From Methylotenera_A sp046594915 (lineage in GTDB: Bacteria > Pseudomonadota > Gammaproteobacteria > Burkholderiales > Methylophilaceae), in the NCBI GenBank assembly GCA_046594915.1, contig JBKJRC010000004.1, positions 105,123 to 169,122 on the forward strand: a stretch of DNA of 64,000 bases, given 5' to 3'. Positions 43,613 through 53,391 of the stretch are shown here, piece by piece. The translations under genes were made by a program, and so were the position numbers. The notes beneath the pieces are model-generated. The model ran no database searches. It saw only the letters and a program-made list of their open reading frames with translations, and was not told the origin of the DNA. Each line of letters starts with the position of its first letter. Position 1 is the first letter of the stretch.

Positions 43613-44767
43613 TTAAGGCGTATGCACTGAATCTGCTGTATAAATGGCGTCGGTGCTATTCATAATAATGCCGTAAGACACGCGCTCAAATGTCCTGAAA
43701 ACCATCAGCAAGCCAACGCGTTCATCGGGCAACTTAAGTTCCCCTGGTTTTAATGCTAATTTTCGTTTAACTGGTGCTTTTTCAAAGTTAACAATTTTTT
43801 TGCCGTCTGCGCCTGTTTTTACATCAAAATTTAATTCTTTTAATGGTTTTTCTTCGGCCACCACTTTGTTAGACTCCAGTTTTTTATATTCTGGATCTCT
43901 AATAACTTGGCCATAACGACTAATGGCCAACACATGCCCCTCTTCTAAACCATCTTGTCTGCCGCGATTGATTGAAACCACCGCATTTGGCCCGCCTTCG
44001 GCAACACCGCCATAAAAACGAATGATGCGTCCAGCAATTTGTGTTTCTGGCGCATGCGGCACAAAACTACTTTTAAACTCATCAGGTGAAACGACTAGCC
44101 TGTCTTTAGCAAAAATTTCCTCTTTTGCCCGCACAATATCACCCGTTGCAGGCTCACCGTAACGCGCGATATTCACATCTCCCAAATATATGGCTTCGGT
44201 ACCCAATATTTCGGCCGTATCGGGGTCTCTAAGCAATTCGCCTGGGCGATAAATATTCCAGTGCGTGCCTTCACCTTCATTGATATCGTTAATGTAAACC
44301 CGCGTACCAGGACTTAAAATAACCCGATTATCCTGACCCGATATAATGCGTGGCGCGCTATCTAGCTTGCCATTTTCAATCAGCAAAGGCTGGGTTAAAA
44401 AAGGCCCAATCACATTCGGTGCAATGGTAAAAATAGCTTCTTTTTCTAAGGGCTCTATACGCACGCCAGGCTCTAGCGTAACGGTTTCATGTAATAATCT
44501 GAATTGTGGTGAACCACTGCTTATATCCAGCACAACTACATCGCCAGGATAAATTAAATGCGGATTTTTGATCTGTGCGCGGTTCATGCGCCACACTTTT
44601 GGCCACAACCACGGATCTTTTAAGAACTTAGCTGAAATACCCCACAATGTGTCGCCTTTTACCACTACGTGACGTTCTGGATGATTTTTTTGTAGCTGAA
44701 TTTCATCAGCATTTACATGCAAGCTTAAGCAAGCAAGTACCATCAGCGTTATAATGCGTTTATTCAT
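43613..44767 (-). CDS. LysM-domain exported protein
   Basis: The 384-residue protein has a signal peptide (M-N-K-R-I-I-T-L-M-V-L-A-C-L-S-L-H-V-N-A) and a LysM domain near residues 33-85 (V-V-K-G-D-T-L-W-G-I-S-A-K-F-L ... I-Y-P-G-D-V-V). The rest is beta-rich and without a domain I know. LysM binds peptidoglycan, so it is likely a periplasmic wall-associated protein. Such genes often precede dprA in proteobacteria. Divergent from def. Confidence 0.9.
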   Translation of the reverse strand: MNKRIITLMVLACLSLHVNADEIQLQKNHPERHVVVKGDTLWGISAKFLKDPWLWPKVWRMNRAQIKNPHLIYPGDVVVLDISSGSPQFRLLHETVTLEPGVRIEPLEKEAIFTIAPNVIGPFLTQPLLIENGKLDSAPRIISGQDNRVILSPGTRVYINDINEGEGTHWNIYRPGELLRDPDTAEILGTEAIYLGDVNIARYGEPATGDIVRAKEEIFAKDRLVVSPDEFKSSFVPHAPETQIAGRIIRFYGGVAEGGPNAVVSINRGRQDGLEEGHVLAISRYGQVIRDPEYKKLESNKVVAEEKPLKELNFDVKTGADGKKIVNFEKAPVKRKLALKPGELKLPDERVGLLMVFRTFERVSYGIIMNSTDAIYTADSVHTP

Positions 44768-44929
44768 TGCATGACCTCGGTCAAAAAGCGGCTAAAATTA
44801 CTAATTGCATCCGCGAAATTGCATTAAATTTATCACGTAATTCATTCAACAATCAAGCTTTTTTGCAAAAATGAAATTTTTTACAAACAGGCTGTTGATA
44901 TAAGACAACACTTTTAACATTTAACGATT

Positions 44930-45430
44930 ATGGCACTACTCAATATACTCAATTACCCAGACCCACGCTTACATACGGTGGCCAAACCGATTAAAACGGT
45001 TAATGCCGAAATTCGTCGATTAATTGACGATATGGCGCAGACGATGTACGACGCGCCAGGCATCGGCTTGGCGGCTACGCAAGTGAATCAGCACATTCAA
45101 TTGATTGTGATTGACACCAGCAAAGAACAAAACCAACTGCAAGTATTTATTAACCCTAAAATTGTGGCAAAAAGTGGCTTGCAAGATTACGAAGAAGGCT
45201 GTTTGTCGGTGCCAGGCATTTATGAAAGCGTGACGCGCGCAGAAAAAATCACCGTTGAAGCGCTAGATAAGCAGGGCAACTCTTTTAAATTAGACGCCGA
45301 AGGCTTATTAAGCGTATGCATTCAGCATGAAATGGATCATTTATTGGGCAAGGTATTTGTTGAATATCTATCGCCGTTAAAACGCAATCGCATTAAAAAC
45401 AAAATGGTTAAATTGCAGCGCGATAGATAG
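44930..45430 (+). CDS. def: peptide deformylase
   Basis: The 166-residue metalloenzyme shows all three PDF motifs: G-I-G-L-A-A-T-Q, E-E-G-C-L-S-V-P and Q-H-E-M-D-H-L. It removes the formyl group from nascent proteins. It is followed 11 bp later by fmt, the classic def-fmt pair. Confidence 0.98.
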   Translation: MALLNILNYPDPRLHTVAKPIKTVNAEIRRLIDDMAQTMYDAPGIGLAATQVNQHIQLIVIDTSKEQNQLQVFINPKIVAKSGLQDYEEGCLSVPGIYESVTRAEKITVEALDKQGNSFKLDAEGLLSVCIQHEMDHLLGKVFVEYLSPLKRNRIKNKMVKLQRDR

Positions 45431-45441
45431 CTTTAAACCCG

Positions 45442-46371
45442 ATGAACATTATTTTTGCAGGCACGCCTGAATTTGCAGTTCCCGCGCTCAACACTTTAAT
45501 TGCGGCTGGGCACAAAATTGTGATGGTGCTGACACAACCAGACCGCCCTGCTGGGCGCGGTATGCAGCTAAAAGCCAGCCCAGTTAAGCAATTGGCTTTA
45601 AAACATAATCTCAACGTTTACCAGCCTATATCACTCAAACCAGCCGAAGTACAGGCAGAAATTGCTGCAACACAGGCAGATGCAATGATAGTCGCTGCTT
45701 ACGGCTTGATTATTCCCAGCACCGTTTTGAATATGCCCAAGCTTGGTTGCTACAACATTCACGCTTCATTATTGCCACGCTGGCGCGGTGCGGCGCCTAT
45801 TCATCGTGCGTTGTTGGCAGGCGATACTGAAACTGGCGTGACCATTATGGAAGTTGTGCCTGCGCTGGATGCAGGTGCGATGATTAGCAAAGGCGTGGTG
45901 CCGATAACAGACAACGACACCACGCAAAGTTTGCACGATAAGTTGGCTGAAATTGGCGCAACATTAATGGTAAAAGCCATGCAAGATTTGGCTGAAAATA
46001 ATGTGTTAAGTAGCACGATGCAAGATGAAAGTTTAGTCACTTACGCACACAAATTAGAAAAAGCCGAAGCCGCAATCGACTGGACAAAAAGCGCGATTGA
46101 AATTTCACGCCAGGTGCGTGGCTTTAACCCTTTCCCTGTAGCAACGGCGCAATTCAGGGGTGAAAGTTGCCGCATTTGGTTTGCAACCACTTTAATTGAT
46201 GACTTAACCACAAAAATTGGTCAAATTATTGCGTTAACTCCGCAGATTCAAGTCGCTTGCGGGCAAGGTGTTTTGCAAATACATGAACTACAAATGCCTG
46301 GCGGCAAACGCCAAACTGCACAGCAATTTGTACAAGGTCAGCATGTTAAATTGGGCGAATACTTTAGTTAG
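45442..46371 (+). CDS. fmt: methionyl-tRNA formyltransferase
   Basis: The 309-residue protein has F-A-G-T-P-E-F-A-V-P near the start, N-I-H-A-S-L-L-P-R-W-R-G-A-A-P-I-H-R with the catalytic Asn/His, and a C-terminal OB-like tRNA-binding domain with R-G-F-N-P-F-P. It formylates initiator Met-tRNA. Confidence 0.98.
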   Translation: MNIIFAGTPEFAVPALNTLIAAGHKIVMVLTQPDRPAGRGMQLKASPVKQLALKHNLNVYQPISLKPAEVQAEIAATQADAMIVAAYGLIIPSTVLNMPKLGCYNIHASLLPRWRGAAPIHRALLAGDTETGVTIMEVVPALDAGAMISKGVVPITDNDTTQSLHDKLAEIGATLMVKAMQDLAENNVLSSTMQDESLVTYAHKLEKAEAAIDWTKSAIEISRQVRGFNPFPVATAQFRGESCRIWFATTLIDDLTTKIGQIIALTPQIQVACGQGVLQIHELQMPGGKRQTAQQFVQGQHVKLGEYFS

Positions 46372-46471
46372 TGTTTTAGTTAACACCTCAAATTGTTCAA
46401 AAACTTGAATTTTTATCAATTAACAGCATATTCATTACATTCGCTGCTTAACTTTATTTGAGGCACATATT

Positions 46472-47335
46472 ATGTTTGGTAACTGGTTAAAAACATCTAT
46501 TTTAATGGCAGCCATTGTTGCGCTATTTGGTACAGTTGGCGCGGCATTGGGCGGTGGCACAGGCATGTTAATCGCGCTTTTATTTGCCGCTGGTATGAAC
46601 ATTTATGCCTACTGGTTTTCGGACAAAGCTGTGCTTAAAATGTATGGCGCGCAAGAAGTGTCGCCCGACAATAATTTTGGCGATGGCCAATTTCGCAATT
46701 ACTACAACATGGTGAAAGAGTTGGCGCAAAACGCCGAATTGCCCATGCCAAAAGTGTATGTGATGAACGAAAACCAACCCAATGCGTTTGCCACAGGACG
46801 CAACCCAGAGAACGCTGCCGTTGCCGCAACGGTTGGCATTATGCAGGCTTTAAATGAGCGCGAATTGCGCGGCGTGATGGCGCATGAGCTGGCGCATATT
46901 AAACACCGCGACACACTGATTTCAACTATATCCGCCACCATGGCAGGTGCGATTGCGTCTATCGCGCAATTCGGTATGTTTTTTGGTGGTGGTAATCGCG
47001 ATGGCGAACGCGGTAGCCCGATTATCGGTATCTTAATGCTATTTTTAGCACCACTAGCCGCCAGCTTAATTCAAATGGCTATTTCACGCGGCCGCGAGTT
47101 TGAAGCCGATAGAATGGGCGCACTAATCAGCAAAGACCCGAAAGCGCTAGCTAGCGCGTTAGAGAAAATTCATAACTATGCGCACCAAATTCCGAATGAA
47201 ACCGCAGAAGCACACCCCGAAACCGGGCAAATGATGATTATTAACCCGCTATCTGGCGTTTCGTTCGACAGCTTATTTAGCACACATCCTAAAACTGAAG
47301 AACGTGTGGCTAGATTGATGTCCATGGCAATCTAG
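46472..47335 (+). CDS. htpX: membrane metalloprotease HtpX
   Basis: The 287-residue M48 protease has membrane helices at the N-terminus and near residue 155-195, and the zinc site H-E-L-A-H-I-K-H with the downstream E-F-E-A-D-R. It degrades damaged membrane proteins, partnering with FtsH. It lies between fmt and rsmB, where a small unknown gene has also been inserted. Confidence 0.96.
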   Translation: MFGNWLKTSILMAAIVALFGTVGAALGGGTGMLIALLFAAGMNIYAYWFSDKAVLKMYGAQEVSPDNNFGDGQFRNYYNMVKELAQNAELPMPKVYVMNENQPNAFATGRNPENAAVAATVGIMQALNERELRGVMAHELAHIKHRDTLISTISATMAGAIASIAQFGMFFGGGNRDGERGSPIIGILMLFLAPLAASLIQMAISRGREFEADRMGALISKDPKALASALEKIHNYAHQIPNETAEAHPETGQMMIINPLSGVSFDSLFSTHPKTEERVARLMSMAI

Positions 47336-47348
47336 TTGAGCAAACAAT

Positions 47349-47792
47349 ATGACTTATGAAACTATATATTTACTCGTATCTTTTATAATTATTCAATTTT
47401 TAAGTGCAATCTGGATAAAGTCGAGATTAGAAAGCTCTATTAAACATGAATACGATAGGAAGCTTGAAGCATTCAAGGAGGAGCGTGAACTAAGGCATAA
47501 GGCGGCTACAGTTGCTGAATTTTTAGCGGAATGGACTCATGAAAGAAAAGATACAAAACGATTGAATCAACTACTATGGGAGTTGACATTGTATCTTCCA
47601 TCAAAACATGTCAAAGAATTGAAACTTTGCATTCAAGGCTCGCCGGATTTAACTTCTAGTGATTTGTTAGTTTCTATCCGCAGTTATTTACTTAATGACC
47701 AAGATAAAATTGATGCAAATGATGTTACTTTTTTTGCAGATTTAAATAATTCCCAAATGAAATTTACAGCAAATCCTAAAATCAGCTTATAG
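47349..47792 (+). CDS. hypothetical membrane-anchored protein
   Basis: The 147-residue protein has one N-terminal membrane helix (Y-L-L-V-S-F-I-I-I-Q-F-L-S-A-I-W), then a charged coiled-coil-like region (S-I-K-H-E-Y-D-R-K-L-E-A-F-K-E-E-R-E-L-R-H-K-A) and a helical cytosolic tail. I recognise no family. It is 13 bp after htpX and 65 bp before rsmB, splitting an otherwise conserved run. Codons are more A/T-rich than its neighbours, which suggests recent acquisition. Confidence 0.75.
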   Translation: MTYETIYLLVSFIIIQFLSAIWIKSRLESSIKHEYDRKLEAFKEERELRHKAATVAEFLAEWTHERKDTKRLNQLLWELTLYLPSKHVKELKLCIQGSPDLTSSDLLVSIRSYLLNDQDKIDANDVTFFADLNNSQMKFTANPKISL

Positions 47793-47857
47793 AATACTCC
47801 TACAAAAACAAAGCTTATCAAGTAAAATCTAGCCATCTTAAAAACTAAGAGTTTTCT

Positions 47858-49153
47858 TTGTACATATCCCAACAAATCGCTGCGATTGCAGTTTCTCAAG
47901 TATTATCTGGCCGCAATCTTACTTTGGCGTTGCCAGATGCGCTTAAAGCTTATCCAAGCGCCACGCCGCAACAACGTGGTGCGGCGGCGGATTTAAGTTA
48001 TGGCACCTTGCGTTTTTATGGCGAAGTGAACGCTTACTTGGTTAAGTTGCTCGAAAAGCCGTTAAGTAACGAACATATCACTGCGCTTTTGTTGGTGGCG
48101 ATTTATCAGTTATTGCATGATAAAGCCGATGATTTTACGGTGGTTAATCAAGCGGTTGAAGCCGCTAGTTATGCCAAACCACGCTGGGCTAAAGGCTTGG
48201 TCAATGGTGTTTTGCGCAATTTTTTACGTCAAAAAATCGTATTAAGTCAGCAAATTCAAGCGGACGCAAAAAACAATGAAGTTGCGCTTTATTCTTATCC
48301 GCAGTGGTGGATTAACAAAATCAAAAATCAATATCCACAATCTTGGCAAAGCATTTTATCCACTGGCAATGCGCATCCGCCGATGACTTTGCGTGTGAAT
48401 GTGCAAAAAACCAGCGCAAAAGAATATGTGCAATTGCTAGCGCGACAAGATATTGTGGCAACCCAAATTGGCGAATATGCGGTGATTTTAGAACAGCCGA
48501 TTGCCGTCGAAAAAATACCCGGTTTTGCAGATGGTGTGGTTTCTGTGCAAGATTATGGCGCACAGTTGGCGGCAGGGTTGCTGGATTTACAAAACGGCAT
48601 GCGCGTGCTGGATGCGTGTTGCGCGCCAGGTGGCAAAACGGGGCATATTTTAGAGTTGACTCAAGTTGAATTAACCGCGCTGGATAACGATGCCAGCCGT
48701 TTAAACCGAGTGGAAAGTAATTTAAACCGATTGCATTTAACTGCAACCTTAGAACTAGGTGATGCAGCTAGCTGGCAAACAAACCAGCCGTTTGAACGCA
48801 TTTTGGCGGATTTGCCTTGCACCGCTTCTGGCATTGTGCGGCGGCATGTGGATATCAAATGGTTACGCCGAGAATCGGATATTGCTTCATTTGCCGCGCA
48901 ACAGGCCTTAATTTTGGCGAACTTGTGGCAATTGTTGGCAAAAGGCGGTAAATTACTCTATGTGACCTGTTCGATTTTTAATGAAGAAAATCAACAACAA
49001 ATAGAGGCTTTTTTACTTAAAAACCATGATGCGACTCAACTAACGTTAACATTAACCAATGAAAACCATCAAAATATTCAATCTGAGCATGGCCAACTTG
49101 TTCCAAACAGCCAGCACGATGGTCTTTTTTACGCCTTATTGCAAAAAACTTAA
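47858..49153 (+). CDS. rsmB: 16S rRNA m5C967 methyltransferase RsmB
   Basis: The 431-residue protein has an N-terminal NusB-like domain and a C-terminal SAM-dependent methyltransferase: V-L-D-A-C-C-A-P-G-G-K-T-G-H, A-L-D-N-D, L-A-D-L-P-C-T-A-S-G with the first catalytic Cys, and V-T-C-S-I-F with the second. The start is TTG at 47858. Its 3' end overlaps the next gene. Confidence 0.95.
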   Translation: MYISQQIAAIAVSQVLSGRNLTLALPDALKAYPSATPQQRGAAADLSYGTLRFYGEVNAYLVKLLEKPLSNEHITALLLVAIYQLLHDKADDFTVVNQAVEAASYAKPRWAKGLVNGVLRNFLRQKIVLSQQIQADAKNNEVALYSYPQWWINKIKNQYPQSWQSILSTGNAHPPMTLRVNVQKTSAKEYVQLLARQDIVATQIGEYAVILEQPIAVEKIPGFADGVVSVQDYGAQLAAGLLDLQNGMRVLDACCAPGGKTGHILELTQVELTALDNDASRLNRVESNLNRLHLTATLELGDAASWQTNQPFERILADLPCTASGIVRRHVDIKWLRRESDIASFAAQQALILANLWQLLAKGGKLLYVTCSIFNEENQQQIEAFLLKNHDATQLTLTLTNENHQNIQSEHGQLVPNSQHDGLFYALLQKT

Positions 49154-49754
49154 CCACTTTTTACGCTTAAGTTTTGTGTGTTGTTCACTTAGTGCGTTTT
49201 CAATTGCATTTGCCGCGGATAGCAGTATCAACATTAAACAGGCAGAATTGCAGCCTTTAGACGACTATTATGCGTTAACGGCAGATATCGATGTGAGCTT
49301 TGATGAGACGATTGAAGCGGCGGTTAATAAAGGTGTACCACTTAATTTTTTGATTGAGTTTCAAGTGGTTAGCCCGCGTCAATATTGGTTTGATGATGAA
49401 ATCGTCACGGTAACGCGCAGTGTGGTGCTTAGTTATCATGCTTTAAGCCGACAATATTTAATCAATCGCGGTTCACACCAAAAATCGTTCGAAACGCTAG
49501 CGGAGGCCGCCCAAGAATTAGTGGTGATTAATGATTGGAAAGTGCTGAACAAAGCGTTAATTGAAAAAAATCTGCCCTATAACGCCGCTTTATTGGTGCG
49601 TCTGGATCAGACAAAATTGCCTAAAGCGATTCAAGTCGATGCAATTGGCTCTGAAGCGTGGAATCTTACTTCACAAAAATATGAGTGGGCACTTAAGGAT
49701 TTAAACCTTAAAGAGCCTATTAATAAAGAGTCTGGCAATAAAGAACTCAAATAA
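49119..49754 (+). CDS. DUF4390 exported protein
   Basis: The protein is about 211 residues with a signal-like helix (F-L-R-L-S-F-V-C-C-S-L-S-A-F-S-I-A-F-A), then the DUF4390 body with L-Q-P-L-D-D-Y-Y-A-L-T-A-D-I-D and A-L-S-R-Q-Y-L-I. The frame opens at 49059 inside rsmB; ATG 49119 gives a normal signal peptide. It sits between rsmB and ntrY, its usual place in betaproteobacteria. Function unknown. Confidence 0.85.
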   Translation: MVFFTPYCKKLNHFLRLSFVCCSLSAFSIAFAADSSINIKQAELQPLDDYYALTADIDVSFDETIEAAVNKGVPLNFLIEFQVVSPRQYWFDDEIVTVTRSVVLSYHALSRQYLINRGSHQKSFETLAEAAQELVVINDWKVLNKALIEKNLPYNAALLVRLDQTKLPKAIQVDAIGSEAWNLTSQKYEWALKDLNLKEPINKESGNKELK

Positions 49755-49773
49755 AAATATTACCCCAACACTG

Positions 49774-52059
49774 ATGAGATATATTGTATTTGTAAGCGTG
49801 GCGATAGGGGTAGTACTGCTGTACTTGCTTTCACTGGCTAGCGCCAACACCGCCACTTCTTCCAACGATTATTATAAAATTCTGCTGTATCTTAATATCG
49901 GCTTGGCTGGTGTTTTGGTCCTTTTAATTGCCATTCAGTTGTGGCATTTATACAAAAAAATTAAAACTGGCGTGATGGGCAGCCGTTTAACGCTGCGCCT
50001 GCTTGGGACGTTTGCTTTAATGGCGATTATTCCAGGCTTAATTGTGTATCTGGTGAGTGTTAACTTTTTAACGCGCTCAATTGAGTCGTGGTTTAACGTT
50101 AAGGTGGAATCGGCGCTAGATGGCGGTTTAAGTTTGGGGCAACGCGCCTTGGATATTATGCTGCAAGACGTTGAAGAAAAAGCCGAAAATATGGCGATTA
50201 GCCTGGCTTTTTTGCCTTCGCGCAGTCATTACAGTTTGTTGAACGATTTGCGCGAAAAATCTGGCATACAAGACGCAGCACTGCTAACGCCGCAAGGCCG
50301 CATTATTTCGGTTTCGAGTAACGATCCCAATTCTTTTCTGCCAGAGTTACCCAGCATTCCGCAATTGCGCCAAGCGCAAAACCGTGTTTACGGCAAAATT
50401 GAACCGATACTGAACAAAGGGCTTTATTTACGTGTGTTAGCGCCAGTTAATACGCAGGAATTGGCAGGCGAGATTCGTATTTTGCAATTGCTGCAACCCG
50501 TGCCCAAATCACTATCAAATACCGCCGAAGCCGTGCAGGATGTCTATCGCGATTATCAGGAATTATCTTACAGCCGCAACTCACTTAAAGATGTATTTGC
50601 GCTGACATTAACATTGGTATTGATGTTGGCGATGCTATCGGCGTTGGCAATTGCTTTTGTGCTGAGCCGCCGCATTACCCAACCGCTGACTGTGCTGGCG
50701 GAAGGTACGCGCGCCATTGCCAGCGGCGATTACAGCACGATGCTGCCAGAACATGGCAAAGATGAATTGGGTATTTTAGTAAAATCATTCAACAGCATGA
50801 CGCGTCAATTAGATGACGCCACCAAAGCAACTGAACGAGGCAGAGCCAGAGTAGAAGCGGAGCGGCGCTATTTAGAAACCATTTTGGCACATTTATCTTC
50901 TGGCGTATTGGCAATTAACGAAAAAGGTGAATTGCGCACTTATAATCTAACAGCCAGCACTATTTTAGGCTTAAATCTCGCCTTGTTTGAGAATCAACCA
51001 TTTACTAAAATGAGTGAACAACAAGATTTTTTAGCTGAATTTATTCATATTGTAAAAGCACATTTTGATCTGACTAAAACAGAAGAGTTAGCTAAAACAG
51101 AGCTATCTCGTCAAATAGAAATTGTTAAGCCGCAGGGCAAGCAAGTGCTGTTAGTGCGCGCAACCCGTCTACCAAGCAATAAAGAATCGGGCAGTGGTGA
51201 CAACGGATTTGTGGTGGTGTTTGATGATGTGACTACCATGGTGCAGGCGCAACGCGATGCAGCATGGGGCGAAGTGGCACGTAGGCTAGCACATGAAATT
51301 AAAAATCCGCTTACACCTATTCAGCTTTCTGCCGAGCGTTTACAACATAAATTGAGCGCCAAATTAAACACAAGTGACGCCAATATGTTGCAGCGTGCGA
51401 CTGATACCATTGTTAACCAGGTGAGCGCGATGAAAACCATGGTAAACGAATTTAGTGAATATGCGCGTGCGCCTTCGGCTAATTTAACCCTGCTTAATAT
51501 CAATCAATTAATTCAGGATGTTGCAGCCCTTTATGATAATGTCCGCGATGAAAATTCGCGTGACGAAGTAAAAGAGGATGAAAACAGACGTAGTACTGAT
51601 AGCCACAGCGTTAATATTCGTTATGACTTAACACCTAAAATGCCTGAAATTTTAGGCGATGCCACGATGTTACGGCAGGTATTTCACAATCTGATGCAAA
51701 ATGCACAAGACGCGCTGACACCAGGGGATGGAGTAATGCTTACTGTAGCGCCAGAGATTGTAGTGCACACTAGCTTTGATGAAACACATATCAAATTAAT
51801 GGTTCAAGATAACGGCCAGGGCTTTCCAGCAGCGATTATTTCGCACGCGTATGAGCCTTATGTGACAACCAAAGCACATGGTACTGGCTTAGGCTTAGCC
51901 ATTGTAAAAAAAATGGTAGATGAGCATTCAGGTCAGATTAAAATTGAGAATAATGCGGCTGGCGGTGCGTGCGTCACTATTTTGCTGCCGATTGAGCATC
52001 AACAGTTGAAGCAAAAAAATGAATCACATCTTGCCGAAAAGCAAGACTTTAAAAATTAA
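49774..52059 (+). CDS. ntrY: NtrY-like sensor histidine kinase
   Basis: The 761-residue membrane kinase has two N-terminal helices, then a third before a periplasmic domain (residues about 90-270), a helix and a HAMP domain (R-R-I-T-Q-P-L-T-V-L-A-E-G-T-R-A-I). A PAS domain follows near 370. The HisKA motif R-R-L-A-H-E-I-K-N-P-L-T-P-I-Q-L has phospho-acceptor His507; an HATPase domain has N-L-M-Q-N-A-Q-D-A, D-N-G-Q-G-F and G-T-G-L-G-L. It pairs with the NtrX-type regulator 37 bp downstream. In related bacteria the pair responds to nitrogen or redox/envelope state; the signal here is unknown. Confidence 0.94.
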   Translation: MRYIVFVSVAIGVVLLYLLSLASANTATSSNDYYKILLYLNIGLAGVLVLLIAIQLWHLYKKIKTGVMGSRLTLRLLGTFALMAIIPGLIVYLVSVNFLTRSIESWFNVKVESALDGGLSLGQRALDIMLQDVEEKAENMAISLAFLPSRSHYSLLNDLREKSGIQDAALLTPQGRIISVSSNDPNSFLPELPSIPQLRQAQNRVYGKIEPILNKGLYLRVLAPVNTQELAGEIRILQLLQPVPKSLSNTAEAVQDVYRDYQELSYSRNSLKDVFALTLTLVLMLAMLSALAIAFVLSRRITQPLTVLAEGTRAIASGDYSTMLPEHGKDELGILVKSFNSMTRQLDDATKATERGRARVEAERRYLETILAHLSSGVLAINEKGELRTYNLTASTILGLNLALFENQPFTKMSEQQDFLAEFIHIVKAHFDLTKTEELAKTELSRQIEIVKPQGKQVLLVRATRLPSNKESGSGDNGFVVVFDDVTTMVQAQRDAAWGEVARRLAHEIKNPLTPIQLSAERLQHKLSAKLNTSDANMLQRATDTIVNQVSAMKTMVNEFSEYARAPSANLTLLNINQLIQDVAALYDNVRDENSRDEVKEDENRRSTDSHSVNIRYDLTPKMPEILGDATMLRQVFHNLMQNAQDALTPGDGVMLTVAPEIVVHTSFDETHIKLMVQDNGQGFPAAIISHAYEPYVTTKAHGTGLGLAIVKKMVDEHSGQIKIENNAAGGACVTILLPIEHQQLKQKNESHLAEKQDFKN

Positions 52060-52095
52060 ATATCGACACAAAAAACAAGCAAGGAAAACATAAGC

Positions 52096-53361
52096 ATGGC
52101 ATCACGGCATATTCTAGTGGTGGATGACGAAATTGGCATTCGCGAATTATTAAGAGATATTTTAGAAGACGAAGGTCACCATATTACCTTGGCAGAGAAC
52201 GCCCAAGCAGCGCGCGATGCGCGTTTAAAACAGCGGCCAGATTTAGTGTTACTGGATATCTGGATGCCGGATTGTGATGGCATTAGCCTGCTTAAAGAGT
52301 GGGGCAACGCGGGCATGCTTACCATGCCAGTGGTGATGATGTCTGGCCATGGCACAATTGACACCGCGGTTGAGGCGACGCGCATTGGTGCGTTTGATTT
52401 TTTAGAAAAACCCATTGCGCTGCAAAAATTACTTAAAACTGTAACAGCGGCTTTAAAGCATGCCGAAAACTTGCCCAAAACAGAAATGAATTTGGCAAGC
52501 TTTGGTAAAAGCTTAGTCATTAGCGAGCTAAAACAGCGTTTAGAGCAGGTGTCTCGCACTAAAAATGCACTGTTGTTGATTGGCAAAAAAGGCGGCAGCG
52601 TAGAAATTTGCGCACGCTTTTTACACGCAGTTGGCACGCCTTGGCTTGGTCTTACAGAATACGAAAAGTTAGCCAGCGCGCCGTTGGAGTTATTAGAGCT
52701 AGCCCGCGATGGTGTTTTGTATATTGATGAAGTGTCTTTACTCAATAAAACCGAACAAAAAGGGTTGCAATTACTGTTAACCAAAGCGGAGAAATACCAA
52801 GTGCGCGTAGTGTGTGCAAGCACATTTAGCTTGCCTCAATTGGCTGATAATGCCCATTTTGATTATGCGTTATTGCAAATGTTATCTCAAAGCACACTAA
52901 AAATACCTGCGCTTAACGATCACCGCGAAGATATTCCCGATTTGGCAACGGCGATGGCGAGTTTGTTAACCGAAACTTCGGGCGCGGATTATAAAAGCTT
53001 TGATATCGCTGCGTTAAATGCGTTACGCAATGCCGATTGGCCTGGCGATTTAGCCCAATTAGAAGCCGTTGTACAAAATGCCATGTTAAGCAGCCTGACT
53101 GAAAAAATCACACTCAATGACGTTATGCGCGTGCTAGAACAATTTACGGCAACGGAGGCTTTTCAACCCGGCGCCGCGCAATTACCCATCGAATTAATCC
53201 AGCCATTACGCGAAGCACGTGATGATTTTGAACGCTTTTATTTTCAATATCACATGAAATTAATTAACAACAATATGAGCAAACTAGCCGAAATTTCTGG
53301 CTTGGAACGCACGCACTTGTATCGAAAATTAAAGCAGCTGGGTATTAAAATTAAAGGTTAG
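52096..53361 (+). CDS. ntrX: NtrX-type response regulator with degenerate AAA+ domain
   Basis: The 421-residue protein has a normal receiver domain (V-V-D-D-E near residue 10, phospho-Asp54 in L-L-D-I-W-M-P-D, Lys in F-L-E-K-P) and a normal Fis-type HTH at the C-terminus (M-S-K-L-A-E-I-S-G-L-E-R-T-H-L-Y-R-K-L-K). The central AAA+ domain is shorter than usual. Where Walker A (GESGTGKE) is expected there is L-I-G-K-K-G-G-S-V-E-I-C, and no G-A-F-T-G-A sigma54 loop is visible. Walker-B-like V-L-Y-I-D-E-V remains. It is therefore unlikely to activate sigma54 promoters by ATP hydrolysis and may bind DNA as a repressor or sigma70 activator. Confidence 0.9.
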   Translation: MASRHILVVDDEIGIRELLRDILEDEGHHITLAENAQAARDARLKQRPDLVLLDIWMPDCDGISLLKEWGNAGMLTMPVVMMSGHGTIDTAVEATRIGAFDFLEKPIALQKLLKTVTAALKHAENLPKTEMNLASFGKSLVISELKQRLEQVSRTKNALLLIGKKGGSVEICARFLHAVGTPWLGLTEYEKLASAPLELLELARDGVLYIDEVSLLNKTEQKGLQLLLTKAEKYQVRVVCASTFSLPQLADNAHFDYALLQMLSQSTLKIPALNDHREDIPDLATAMASLLTETSGADYKSFDIAALNALRNADWPGDLAQLEAVVQNAMLSSLTEKITLNDVMRVLEQFTATEAFQPGAAQLPIELIQPLREARDDFERFYFQYHMKLINNNMSKLAEISGLERTHLYRKLKQLGIKIKG

Positions 53362-53391
53362 AAATGAAGATAAAAGCGGTAAAGTTAACGC

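Noticed and set aside
52176..52823. 215-residue minus-strand ORF
   Set aside because: Shadow of the NtrX-type gene.
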